Of a DNA stretch of 64,000 nt, positions 26,276-34,980 are shown one piece after another; position 1 is the first letter of the stretch, and every line of letters begins with the position of its first letter. This stretch comes from Phycisphaeraceae bacterium (GTDB taxonomy: Bacteria; Planctomycetota; Phycisphaerae; Phycisphaerales; UBA1924): positions 1,426,001 through 1,490,000 of the forward strand of contig JAHBWV010000001.1 in NCBI GenBank assembly GCA_019636845.1, given 5' to 3'. Made by a program: the position numbers and the translations under genes. The notes beneath the pieces were generated by a model. That model saw only the letters and a program-made list of their open reading frames with translations, ran no database searches and had not been told where the DNA came from.

Positions 26276-27294
26276 CGGAATAGTGCCGCCTGGGGCTTGT
26301 TGCACGACATCTGCTTGCAGGGGAAGTTGCAACCGAGCATCGCCCTTGACACCTCCGTTGAACGCCGAGTGCAGAGAATCTCCAGGATGTCCTGCCTTGC
26401 GATGTTGCCGAGAGGCTCCTTCGCGATCGGAATCCTGCGGTGGTCGAAGCATTTCACGATATCCCCGTTGGGATAGACGCAGATGTTCTTGCGGGCGGCA
26501 CAGGGCGAGCTGTCCGACGCCATCTGCGCCGGCTCGACAGCGTACGTCCAGTTGTTCGCCCCGAAATCCTGATAGAGCTGGACATTGTGTCGTATGCCGC
26601 GCTCCTTGCACCACGCGGCCACCTTCGGGATCTCCTGCTCCGACTCCTTCGACAGCACGGATTGGATACGGAGCTGATCCCCCAGAATGCGAAGGGCCAT
26701 TTCAATCTTGGGCATCACGAGGTCGAACGTCTGAGTGCCCCTGAACTCGTTCCACTTCTCGCGGTTTACGGAGTCCACAGAAATCACGAGCACATGCCCC
26801 TGCTGCTGATACCGGGTCAGGAATCCCTCGTCCAGTCCGCGGCCGTTCGTCACCATGACCATCGGCACGCCCAGCCGGTGCGCCTCGTCGGCGATCTTGA
26901 CGATGTCCCGCTTGAACAGCAGGGGCTCGCCCCCGGTCAGCGTGACCTGGTACAGGTTGTGGTGAAGGCGCTCAAGACAGCGCAGAAAGTGGGAAACGTC
27001 AAGGTGCTGGTTCTTGGGCTCGGGGTGTTCCCATATAGCGCACTTCGGGCAGCGGTCATTGCACGCGTTGGTGATCATGTAGATCAACTCGTTGCCCTTG
27101 ACCCCGTAGAAGCGACGGAGCGGGGTCTTGTACCACCGGTAGATGGACCACTCGATCGACTTGAGCATGACCAGAGGCACCCGCTGGATCGGGCTCTCCA
27201 CTCGCCGGGCGAAGTGCCTGATCTCGCCGAGGTAATCCCGGACGGCGCGTCCGATCCCCGGCCCCTTCATCCGCAAGTCGTAGATCAGGCTCAT
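26272..27294 (-). CDS. radical SAM protein with SPASM-like C-terminal cysteines
   Basis: 340 residues. The [4Fe-4S] motif is CNDRCPKC (C-x3-C-x2-C), followed by LTGGEPLLF and SVDS, the usual SAM-binding and barrel motifs. The C-terminal region has further Cys (SPCAARKNIC, VKCFDHRR, CNFPCKQMSC), suggesting a SPASM-type auxiliary cluster as in peptide-modifying maturases. Gene order glycosyltransferase - radical SAM - kinase with overlaps implies one pathway. No precursor peptide is obvious. The start at 27294 lies inside the 3' part of the glycosyltransferase frame. Confidence 0.85.
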   Translation of the reverse strand: MSLIYDLRMKGPGIGRAVRDYLGEIRHFARRVESPIQRVPLVMLKSIEWSIYRWYKTPLRRFYGVKGNELIYMITNACNDRCPKCAIWEHPEPKNQHLDVSHFLRCLERLHHNLYQVTLTGGEPLLFKRDIVKIADEAHRLGVPMVMVTNGRGLDEGFLTRYQQQGHVLVISVDSVNREKWNEFRGTQTFDLVMPKIEMALRILGDQLRIQSVLSKESEQEIPKVAAWCKERGIRHNVQLYQDFGANNWTYAVEPAQMASDSSPCAARKNICVYPNGDIVKCFDHRRIPIAKEPLGNIARQDILEILCTRRSTEVSRAMLGCNFPCKQMSCNKPQAALFR

Positions 27295-28045
27295 GCTTGT
27301 TGCCCTCAAAGATGGACTCAGAGGCATCCCACATCAGGACCGTGTGCCCCTCGTACAGCGTCGCGCTGGAACTCTTGTACTTCATGAACAGCCTGACGAA
27401 GCGCCAGAATCCCGTGATCGTGCTCGCATAGCCGAAGTCGTGCCAGAGCTTGGCCTCGGCACAGAACCCGATGCGGTACTTGCTGCGGAGCCGCAGGCAC
27501 AGGTCCACGTCCTCGCCGGCCGCGCGCGGAAACCGCTCGTCGAACGGAAACTCCTGTGCGGCAAATGCCTTCATGCCCAAGTTCAAGGACGGCATGTACC
27601 AGAGTTCTCGCCGATCCGGAAGCAGCCACTTCCCGGCCAATGTGCCGTTCACCTCGTGGTAGCGGTCTAGGAGCGTCGAGCCCCAGGAATAGGTCATCCC
27701 TCCCACTGCAGCGAAGTCGGTGTCCGATAGGAAACGGGCCATGTGACCGTGCCAGTCACGGTCGAGTATGCAGTCGTGGTCGGTGAAAAAGACCAGCTCG
27801 TGACCCGCGGCGATTGCCATGACAACGGCGACATTCCGGGCTCGTGCCGGCCCGCCATTGGTCTCCAAGACGATGTGCTCGACATCGCGATCCGCCAAGG
27901 AGTATTTCAGCGGGCTCGCGTCATCCACAACATAGACGCGAGAAAACGGAGTGGACTGAGCCCGCACGCTGTCGAGCAGTCGAACCAGGCACTTCAAGTC
28001 CCACTTGGTGCGGATGTGGCAGGGAATGACCAATGCGCTCGCCAT
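27056..28045 (-). CDS. family 2 glycosyltransferase
   Basis: 329 residues from the ATG at 28045 (MASALVIPCHIRTKW). GT-A features: RVYVVDDASP, GGPARARNVAV, FFTDHDCILDRDW (the nucleotide-sugar/metal DxD-like site) and EDVDLCLRLRSKYRIGF (catalytic-base ED region). Its 3' part overlaps the radical SAM gene by 239 bases in another frame, and residues after about 250 become Arg/Pro-rich and unlike a glycosyltransferase. Either a frameshift has extended the reading frame past its natural stop near 27290, or the overlap is real. Confidence 0.8.
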   Translation of the reverse strand: MASALVIPCHIRTKWDLKCLVRLLDSVRAQSTPFSRVYVVDDASPLKYSLADRDVEHIVLETNGGPARARNVAVVMAIAAGHELVFFTDHDCILDRDWHGHMARFLSDTDFAAVGGMTYSWGSTLLDRYHEVNGTLAGKWLLPDRRELWYMPSLNLGMKAFAAQEFPFDERFPRAAGEDVDLCLRLRSKYRIGFCAEAKLWHDFGYASTITGFWRFVRLFMKYKSSSATLYEGHTVLMWDASESIFEGNKHEPDLRLADEGAGDRTRRPGLPRRDQALRPASGEPDPAGASGHAQVDRVVHLPVVQDPAPSLLRGQGQRVDLHDHQRVQ

Positions 28046-28213
28046 TGGGCGGAGTTTACGGCAACCCCCGTTTGGGCGCTGCCGCAGAACGCACCCACCG
28101 CGGCGGTCCGGGACCGGCCAGAAAATCTGTCGTATTCGAGTGGCAAGGCGCAACCGAGCAGGACGGATCGCCGTATCGACTGTGTCTGATACACTCTCGT
28201 CGGAGAAACAGCG

Positions 28214-28588
28214 ATGGATGAGCGAACGGCCGAACAACTTGCGGTAATCGTGGGGGGAGAGGCTTGGCAGAGCGGCGGCGGCATCTATTTGGTGACCGTT
28301 AATCGCGATGACGGTTCGCTCGTCGTCTTCTCGGCGGACTCCATCTGCGAGTACGAGAATGACGATGCGTTCGATGCCGGCCGAGCCTCCAAGACGATTC
28401 CGCTGACCATCCCGGAGACCGAGGAACTCTACGTAATCGTGGATCTCAAGGGAAACGTCTACTACCGGGACGACAAAATGGAGCGTGGCTGGCAGTTCGA
28501 GGAAGACGCTTTGCACGAGGCCCGTGCCTGGGAGTCCCGCGGCGAAGGGAAGTTCTCGGTGGTGAAGCAGAGCGAACTGCCAGCTTGA
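28214..28588 (+). CDS. hypothetical acidic protein
   Basis: 124 residues, acidic, alpha/beta, no signal peptide (YLVTVNRDDGSLVVFSADS, IPETEELYVIVDLKGNVYYRDD). It is read divergently from the glycosyltransferase and convergent with the HNH gene, whose stop lies 17 bases away. No family recognised. It could belong to the glycosyltransferase/radical SAM module or be an independent small cargo gene. Confidence 0.6.
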   Translation: MDERTAEQLAVIVGGEAWQSGGGIYLVTVNRDDGSLVVFSADSICEYENDDAFDAGRASKTIPLTIPETEELYVIVDLKGNVYYRDDKMERGWQFEEDALHEARAWESRGEGKFSVVKQSELPA

Positions 28589-28604
28589 AGCCGGCGCAAG
28601 CGAT

Positions 28605-29285
28605 CTACTCCCACATCACTTCGGCCGCAAGGTACTCGGCGATGACAATGTGCACCGTTCGTCCTCCCGGGTGAACTCGGTAGCGGTATCGATTAGCCTG
28701 GACCTCGACCCATCCAGCTGGTCCGATTTCGCCGAGAACTGCCCGGTGCATCGCGCGACTACCCACTTCCGGCCAAAACCCCCTTGGATCCGTCGCGGAT
28801 TCAAAGCGTGCTCGCTGTTGCTCGCTCAACGCGGTAAAGGGTGCGAATGACACCGATGCGGGCTCGCCTAGCTGGGGCTCGTTTTCCTCGAACGCGGCAT
28901 GCCCGCGTGCAAGCTTGACTAGCACGTTGCGCGCGCGATCGGTTTCCGCCGAGAATCCGGCTTGCCCCCCGGACTCGTAGCGAGCGGCCTCAAGGCGGGC
29001 GGCGAGGCCGGCAGAGCGTTCCAGGATGGAGCCGACACGAGCGCGATTGGACGCCGTTGCGAGGGAACCAGTGAGCGCGCACTCCACGAGGCACGCCAGA
29101 TATTCCTCGTCGCGTGAAAAAGAGCTGTTGCACTTTCCGCATGCCGGCACGACGGGCAAGTTCTCCGGGAGCGGCTCGTCAAGAAGGACTCGGGAAGGAA
29201 CGTGGTCACGGGTTTCGTCTAGGCCACCGCAGTAGACACACCAGCCCTGGTTCCTGTCGTCGCCGTGGTTTGGATACTGCTGCAT
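28605..29285 (-). CDS. HNH-endonuclease-like protein
   Basis: 226 residues. CVYCGGLDETRDHVPSR followed by CGKCNSSFS forms an HNH-type zinc/metal site (Cys pairs around a DH). The remaining ~160 residues are helical and end in a beta-rich tail. Proteins of this type are often DNA nucleases in defence loci but some are inactive HNH-fold proteins. The ATG at 29285 (MQQYPNHGDD) is preferred; 29321 is possible. The 5' side borders repeat copy 2. Confidence 0.72.
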   Translation of the reverse strand: MQQYPNHGDDRNQGWCVYCGGLDETRDHVPSRVLLDEPLPENLPVVPACGKCNSSFSRDEEYLACLVECALTGSLATASNRARVGSILERSAGLAARLEAARYESGGQAGFSAETDRARNVLVKLARGHAAFEENEPQLGEPASVSFAPFTALSEQQRARFESATDPRGFWPEVGSRAMHRAVLGEIGPAGWVEVQANRYRYRVHPGGRTVHIVIAEYLAAEVMWE

Positions 29286-29353
29286 TCCAACGACCTCCTG
29301 GCCGGGAAACGATACGGCCATTTCGTTCTCGTATTCCCCCGTGATTCACTCAA

Positions 29354-29418
29354 CTGCTCGTGGCGGGTAGAGGGTGAAGCTTGGAGCGGGAGAGGGGCCT
29401 CGTCTCCCGCTTCATCAA
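29354..29418 (+). repeat. 66-bp cassette-border hairpin repeat, copy 2
   Basis: Begins CTGCTCGTGGCGGGTAGAG, has the perfect stem GCGGGAGA / TCTCCCGC, and ends CTTCATCAAA. It lies between the HNH gene and the stop codon of the DUF4365-like gene, overlapping the latter by 4 bases. Confidence 0.85.
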
Positions 29419-30311
29419 ACCGCGTGGTTCCCGGCTGCCTGCGAGGGGAACATTGGTATGGAACACGTGAGAACGTCCGGGATGACCGGGTGAACCTCTA
29501 AAAGCGTGCCCAGTTCGCGCATCTCGCGAAGTGCGTTGGTCCGCGTGAGCGCGGAAGTGTCATTTACGCCGACCCGTTGCAGGCAGATACGAGCCGCCTG
29601 GACCGCGAGCGCCGTTCCTCGCATTACCCGTTCTGGCTCTACCTGGTCGATAATGAAGTGGAGTTGAGTGTCTTCATCACGAAGGAGCCCGCCTTGCCAG
29701 CTGCTTCGCGGTAACAGGATGGCAGGGATGCCCAGCGTCCGGTACGCGATGTTGGTCGCATCCAGGCGTGCCCATGACAGCATCGTCTCCCGGAACCGTT
29801 GCCTCGCACGGGCGCGTCGGTTCCCGTTCTCCGAGTCAAGTTCGCGCAGTCCCGCTCGAACCACGGGCGGGCCGACATACACGGTCCTTGGACGCCTACT
29901 GGCCTTGTCATGCGGCGCGGCTTCCAGGGCGATTGAAAATCCTGTGACGTTCCTCCAAAAGTGCCTTTGGAGCGTTGAGTACACGCTGAGAGAGTCGGTC
30001 TTCTTCTCGACTACCGCCACGAACCACGGCTGGTGGCCGAACGCGGCCACCAGCGCCGCCGCGGCCGGATCATGGGTCTCGGCGATCGGTTCGTAGTTGC
30101 TCTTTACCTGGACAGCTATAGACAAGCCAGTGGGTTCCACGACGGGCGGCGTGGCGTCCTTGCACTCAATGTTCAGTTGTACAACGAGATCGGTGAGAAA
30201 ACGATCCTCCTGGCGTGCCACCGGTACGACGAACCCAATGGTTGAGAACACGCTTTGGGCCAAGTACTCGGACCGGTCGCCTTCCCTGAACGCCACTAGT
30301 GCCTTTGCCAT
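29415..30311 (-). CDS. DUF4365-like putative nuclease
   Basis: 298 residues. FREGDRSEYLAQSVFSTIGFVVPVARQEDRFLTDLVV... and IAVQVKSN give the Asp ... Q-V-K layout of PD-(D/E)xK-like DUF4365 proteins, with PWFVAVVEKK after it. The C-terminal half is helical and unassigned. The ATG at 30311 has a GGAG 6 bases upstream and is preferred over a TTG at 30338. It follows the next gene by 27 bases, so both are probably one operon. Candidate DNA/RNA-targeting defence nuclease. Confidence 0.65.
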   Translation of the reverse strand: MAKALVAFREGDRSEYLAQSVFSTIGFVVPVARQEDRFLTDLVVQLNIECKDATPPVVEPTGLSIAVQVKSNYEPIAETHDPAAAALVAAFGHQPWFVAVVEKKTDSLSVYSTLQRHFWRNVTGFSIALEAAPHDKASRRPRTVYVGPPVVRAGLRELDSENGNRRARARQRFRETMLSWARLDATNIAYRTLGIPAILLPRSSWQGGLLRDEDTQLHFIIDQVEPERVMRGTALAVQAARICLQRVGVNDTSALTRTNALREMRELGTLLEVHPVIPDVLTCSIPMFPSQAAGNHAV

Positions 30312-30338
30312 GTCCGCTCCAGCAATCGACTTCTCCAA

Positions 30339-31175
30339 TCATTTCGTGCCGCGTTTTCGACGAGCGCGTCGCTGCGTGGCGACGGGCCTCCGCTTCACCG
30401 TGAGTTGCGCCAAGGAGATCGCTTGCGGCGTGCGGCTCTCGACGAAGGTGCGAAGGTCCGACTCCTTGACCGCTGACAGGTCGAACAACTCGTCGGACGA
30501 CTTGGCGCCCCTGTCGAGATGCGAGGCGAGGTAGTCGATGGCCAGCGCGTGGAAGTTCATCTCGAAGTAAGCGCAGGAGGTACAGTCGGGGCAGGTTGCC
30601 ATGTCGCGCTCGGTGTCGGGACACAGGCCAAGCCAGTGTCCGTGCATGGCGTGGGCAAGAAAGACGACCTTGGCATTCAGCCGCTCGGCAGGCTGGCCCT
30701 TGGTCCTTGTCTCATTGAGCCACTCGACGAAGTGCGGAAGGTCAATGTGAATGACGGTCTCGGGCAGCTTCCCGGGCGTTCGTGCCGGCGGTAAGTCTGC
30801 GGCGAGCACGATGAGGTACCGGGTTTCCGCAAACGATGCCTGCCGGTGGTGCTCGTGTTGGAAGTAGTGCCTCCAACTTCGCTCTACCTCGGCAAGCGCC
30901 CACTTCCCGCCGTGGCGGACGCGAAAATCAGGCCCCCTCCCAAACGGTCCCTGGATGGCGGTGAAACCCAGCCGGCGAAAGTGAACTGATACGTATTCCT
31001 GGATGAGCGATTCCAAGAGGTCTCCGGCGTCTAGGTCGTTGGCAGCGACCGGCTGCCCGAAATGAATCGCCCTGAGATCCGGCTCGCCGCGTACAGGCTC
31101 GATCGCCACGATCGAGCTGCTGATCAACTGCTCGACCGCCGCCAACCCGGATTCAAGCTTGGTTCTGTTGGGCAT
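30339..31175 (-). CDS. putative restriction-endonuclease-like protein
   Basis: 278 residues. GRGPDFRVRHGGKWALAEVERSW resembles a PD-(D/E)xK core in which the usual Lys is Glu or Arg. A Cys cluster (CPDTERDMATCPDCTSC) suggests a zinc site, and the C-terminus is strongly basic (KRRPVATQRRARRKRG), fitting nucleic-acid binding. I do not recognise a named family. It precedes the DUF4365-like gene in the same orientation and follows repeat copy 3, so the pair forms one module between repeats 2 and 3. Confidence 0.6.
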   Translation of the reverse strand: MPNRTKLESGLAAVEQLISSSIVAIEPVRGEPDLRAIHFGQPVAANDLDAGDLLESLIQEYVSVHFRRLGFTAIQGPFGRGPDFRVRHGGKWALAEVERSWRHYFQHEHHRQASFAETRYLIVLAADLPPARTPGKLPETVIHIDLPHFVEWLNETRTKGQPAERLNAKVVFLAHAMHGHWLGLCPDTERDMATCPDCTSCAYFEMNFHALAIDYLASHLDRGAKSSDELFDLSAVKESDLRTFVESRTPQAISLAQLTVKRRPVATQRRARRKRGTK

Positions 31176-31214
31176 GGCGAGGCATCTCCGTTCCCAGGAT
31201 GGTATCGAGAGACG

Positions 31215-31280
31215 CTGCTCGTGGGGGGTAGAGGGTGAGGCTTGGAGCGGGAGAGGGGGCGCGTCTCCCGCTTCATCAAC
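31215..31280 (+). repeat. 66-bp cassette-border hairpin repeat, copy 3
   Basis: Differs from copy 4 at only two of 66 positions. Begins CTGCTCGTGGGGGGTAGAG and has the perfect stem GCGGGAGA / TCTCCCGC around GGGGGCGCG. It lies in the divergent intergenic region between the nuclease-like gene and the helicase. Confidence 0.9.
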
Positions 31281-31346
31281 CGAGTCGCCTCTGGTAGGCC
31301 CGCGGCTGTTACGATTGCCGTCCCCGGTCGTTTGCGGAGGAGCGGT

Positions 31347-34300
31347 ATGGGTACACACCTTTCAGCCCGGCTGGTCTGGCACGACAATGGTTGGGATGGC
31401 TGTATCTGCCAGAATCCCAAAGGAAACACCTCGTGCATCGCGCACCAGCATGTCCGTGCGGGCCGGCGGGATGATGACGAGCAGGCATCCGCCGGCACGC
31501 CTCTCCAACAACTCAAGGGCCCGCTGCCCCCGTGCTCTCGCGACGTGGGCGCGTTCGCCCCGCGCCCGTACAAGGCGGTCCATTCGGACCCGCTCGAGTT
31601 CCGGCGGCTCTTGCCGGTGACGGAGGACGTCCCCCCATATTCGTGCTGCCCCTCCCCGTACCGGTGGATGCGGGAGGAGAACTTCCGGGAGGTTTGCGAA
31701 GCTGAGAACTTGCGGATTCGCCAGCCCGACGAGCCCAAGGACGGCGGCTGGGTGATGGAGCACGACCGCCAGAAGGAACTCCTGGCCGCGTTCTGGGGCA
31801 AGCTCGAAGCAGGCCGGTCGCTGATCTTCTACTACTGCAAGGACGGGCACCCCTTCGAGGACGCCGCCGCCCGGGTGCTGGTCGGAGTCGGCCGCATCTC
31901 CGAGGTCGGACAGCAACTGTACTTTGGCACCACACCCAAGCAGAAGGTGCCCTACCCGATCTGGTCCCGGCGGATCACTCAGGACTTTCCACGTCAGGGC
32001 GTACGCCTTCCGTATCAGGAGTACGCGCGAGCATCGCTTCCGCTCAATGACATCGTGTGCTCGATCCCCAGCGCGGCATTAGGGGACTTCTCCTTCGTCG
32101 GCGAGCATGTAACGGATGATTCGGCGCTCACGGTGATTGAGCACCTCATCCGCAGCGTGGAGCGCGTGCGCAGCGACAACAAGATCGCCGGCGACTGGAC
32201 GGGGCGCTTGGCGTGGCTGAATGACGTGCTTGCTGAACTCTGGCGGGAGCGCGGCCCGTTCCCCGGCGTAGGGAGCGTCTTGCAATTCCTGGGGTGCCAG
32301 ACCGGCACTTCGTTTCAGCGTGGTGTTCTCGCGCCGCTGGCCAAGAAACGGGAGAACCCGTGGGACTTCGTTCGGGCATTCCTCGAAGGCAAGACGCCCG
32401 TGCCCGAAGGCCCCCATGCCGCCGAACTGAAAAAGGCCCAAACCAAGTGGAAAAAAATTCCCGGCCGACACGACCTGCTGGCCTCTCTTGCGCGCTTTGA
32501 GTTGACGCCCGCGCAAGTGCAACGCATCGCGGACCCGACGGAGAGAGGCGACGCGGGGATCGTGGCTACCGAAGTTCAACTGGTAGCGAACCCGTACATC
32601 ATCTGCGAGCTTGACCGCGGCACCGACGAGTCCGAACCGATCGGGCTGGAAGTCATCGACCACGGCATGCTCCCAGACGGGGACGCGGCGCTGTTCGTCA
32701 CTGAACGCACCGAGCCGGACGATCCACGTCGCGTGCGCGCGGTGGCAGCAGCCGTGCTCACGGACGCCGGGGCGGAAGGCGACACCCTGCTGCCGCTGAC
32801 CGACCTGTTCCGACGGACGCGCGAGCGGTTCCATGACCGTCGCGAGTGTAAGCCCGACATCGAAATCTTCCGGGCCGACCTGGCGTTCCACGAGCAGCGG
32901 CTCTGGACTGCCCTAGACGCCCTGCCGCCTCTCGCTGCCCTTCGGTCGCTCCGGGCGTTGGAGGCCACGGCCGCCGACCTTGTGCGGCAGCGTGCCGGCC
33001 GCGTCACAGGCAAGAACGCGAAGCCGGATTGGTTGGCAGCGCTCGAACGCCGCTTCAAGTCGCCCAAGACGGAGCGGGACCGAGCGGCGTTTGAAGAAAA
33101 GCGGCGAGCGCTGGAGACACTGTTCACTCAGAAACTCGCCGTCCTGACCGGTGGCGCCGGCACCGGGAAAACCTCAGTGCTGCAAGTGTTCCTCGCGGAG
33201 CTTGAACGCGTCGAAGGGAAGCAGCCTCTCTTGCTCCTGGCGCCGACGGGCAAAGCCCGTGTGCGGCTCGCCACCAAGACTGAACGGAACGCGATGACGA
33301 TCCACCAGTTCCTGCTCAAGCAGGACTGGATTCTGCCGGCGACCTTCGCGCTCAAGCAGGCCGGAGGCACGACGTTCTCCGCGACAACAGTCGTGATCGA
33401 CGAGTGCTCGATGATCCCCGCCGACTTGTTCGGCACGCTCATTAGGGCGCTCGACACCGGCACCCTCAAGAGGCTGATCCTGGTCGGCGATCCCAATCAA
33501 TTGCCTCCCATCGGGCCGGGGCGGCCGTTTGTGGACACCATCCACTGGCTCAAGAAGGAACACCCTGAGTGCTTGGCGAAGCTAAACACCTGCATGCGCG
33601 TCGACGAGGCAGGAACGGGCACCCACACCAGCGCGGCGCTATCGCTCGCGGACGGGTATCGGTCGGACGCGGTGCATCCTGCCGACGACGAAATTTTGAG
33701 CGCTATCGGCCGATCCCAAAGCGTCGGTGATCTTGAGTGCATCTTCTGGAAAAGCCCCGATGACCTGATGGACAAACTCAGGGGCCGGCTCGCCTCGCTG
33801 TTGAATATCGCACCCAAGGACTACAAGTCGTTCAACGCGTCGCTGGGAATTGACGGAGCCAACAGCGACTACTCCAAGAGCGAGGCATGGCAGATTCTCT
33901 GCCCGACCCGCACGGACCTGCACGGCACGGAAGAACTCAACCGGGTCATCCAGGCCGAGTACCGCGGCGGCATCCTGACCAAGAGCCGGGCGAGGATGGG
34001 CCACTTTCCCCGCCCGTTCGGGGACCGCGAGCTGGTCTGGTGCGACAAGGTGATCCAGACGCGCAACCGCCGGGGCAAGGCGTGGCCACGCAGTGACTCG
34101 GCGCTCAACTACATCGCCAATGGCGAGATCGGCATCGTCGCCACGACCACCAAAGGCGACAATGGGAAGAAGGACTGGATGGCTGTGGCCTTCGCCACGC
34201 AGCCGGGTGTCACCTATGCCTTCGGCCGGTCGCAGGTGAACGAGGACCTGGAGCTTGCGTATGGGCTTACGGTTCACAAGTCGCAGGGCAGCGACTTCGA

Positions 34301-34886
34301 TGTGGTGTTCCTGATCATCCCGCAGAGCGCCACCACTTTGTCACGCGAGTTGGTCTACACGGGGCTCACACGGTTCCGCAAGCGCCTTGTGCTGCTCGTG
34401 GAGAAGGACATCGGGCCGCTGCTGGCGCTCCGGCACCCGGCCGCGTCCGACACGGACCTACGGAACACGCACATGTTCGCGCTCTCCCTCCGGCCCGACG
34501 AGGCCGGCGCCTTCCATCCGGAGGGTCTTATCCATCGGACGCGGCGCGGCATCCCGGTGCGCTCCAAGAGCGAGGTCATTGTCGCCGACACACTGGAGCG
34601 ACTGGGGATCAGCTACGAATACGAAAAGCCGTTGGCTCCGCCCGGCGATCCGCGTGACTTCCGGCTGCCGGACTTCACGGTCGGGTATCAGGGCGACATC
34701 TTCTACTGGGAGCACTTGGGGATGCTCGGCGTCCCCACGTACCGCGAGGCCTGGGAGAAGAAGCTTGCGTGGTATAAGGCTCATGGCTTTGTCGACCAAC
34801 TCATCATGTCGGAGGATGCGCCCGACGGGGGAATCGACGCTGGAGCCATCGAACGAGTGGCCAAGACACGTATCCTGGGAAGCTAA
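31347..34886 (+). CDS. RecD-like SF1 DNA helicase with C-terminal nuclease-like domain
   Basis: 1179 residues from the ATG at 31347, which follows GGAGGAG; the longer upstream frame runs through repeat copy 3 and is rejected. Residues 1-~560 are an uncharacterised N-terminal region starting LSARLVWHDNGWDG with Cys-rich stretches. The helicase core has Walker A (TGGAGTGKT, ~600), Walker B (VVIDECSMIP, ~682), motif III (VGDPNQLPPIG, ~712) and a late VHKSQGSDFDVVF. The last ~110 residues (RSKSEVIVADTLERLG ... RLPDFTVGYQG ... YWEHLGMLG) look like a PD-(D/E)xK nuclease. A helicase-nuclease of this build is probably a defence effector. Confidence 0.85.
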   Translation: MGTHLSARLVWHDNGWDGCICQNPKGNTSCIAHQHVRAGRRDDDEQASAGTPLQQLKGPLPPCSRDVGAFAPRPYKAVHSDPLEFRRLLPVTEDVPPYSCCPSPYRWMREENFREVCEAENLRIRQPDEPKDGGWVMEHDRQKELLAAFWGKLEAGRSLIFYYCKDGHPFEDAAARVLVGVGRISEVGQQLYFGTTPKQKVPYPIWSRRITQDFPRQGVRLPYQEYARASLPLNDIVCSIPSAALGDFSFVGEHVTDDSALTVIEHLIRSVERVRSDNKIAGDWTGRLAWLNDVLAELWRERGPFPGVGSVLQFLGCQTGTSFQRGVLAPLAKKRENPWDFVRAFLEGKTPVPEGPHAAELKKAQTKWKKIPGRHDLLASLARFELTPAQVQRIADPTERGDAGIVATEVQLVANPYIICELDRGTDESEPIGLEVIDHGMLPDGDAALFVTERTEPDDPRRVRAVAAAVLTDAGAEGDTLLPLTDLFRRTRERFHDRRECKPDIEIFRADLAFHEQRLWTALDALPPLAALRSLRALEATAADLVRQRAGRVTGKNAKPDWLAALERRFKSPKTERDRAAFEEKRRALETLFTQKLAVLTGGAGTGKTSVLQVFLAELERVEGKQPLLLLAPTGKARVRLATKTERNAMTIHQFLLKQDWILPATFALKQAGGTTFSATTVVIDECSMIPADLFGTLIRALDTGTLKRLILVGDPNQLPPIGPGRPFVDTIHWLKKEHPECLAKLNTCMRVDEAGTGTHTSAALSLADGYRSDAVHPADDEILSAIGRSQSVGDLECIFWKSPDDLMDKLRGRLASLLNIAPKDYKSFNASLGIDGANSDYSKSEAWQILCPTRTDLHGTEELNRVIQAEYRGGILTKSRARMGHFPRPFGDRELVWCDKVIQTRNRRGKAWPRSDSALNYIANGEIGIVATTTKGDNGKKDWMAVAFATQPGVTYAFGRSQVNEDLELAYGLTVHKSQGSDFDVVFLIIPQSATTLSRELVYTGLTRFRKRLVLLVEKDIGPLLALRHPAASDTDLRNTHMFALSLRPDEAGAFHPEGLIHRTRRGIPVRSKSEVIVADTLERLGISYEYEKPLAPPGDPRDFRLPDFTVGYQGDIFYWEHLGMLGVPTYREAWEKKLAWYKAHGFVDQLIMSEDAPDGGIDAGAIERVAKTRILGS

Positions 34887-34914
34887 CGCACGACATCTTC
34901 GCGATGCGTGCAAG

Positions 34915-34980
34915 CTGCTCGTGGGGGGTAGAGAGTGAGGCTTGGAGCGGGAGAGGGGCCGCGTCTCCCGCTTCATCAAC
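34915..34980 (+). repeat. 66-bp cassette-border hairpin repeat, copy 4
   Basis: Nearly identical to copy 3 (64/66). It lies between the helicase stop (34886) and the glycosylase gene, overlapping the last 5 bases of the latter. Same orientation as the other three copies. Confidence 0.9.

Noticed and set aside
25685-34980. The four 66-bp repeats as a CRISPR array or integron attC sites
   Set aside because: Spacing is 1.9-3.7 kb with genes between, so not CRISPR. The ends do not fit the RYYYAAC/GTTRRRY core of attC and no integron-type tyrosine integrase is present.
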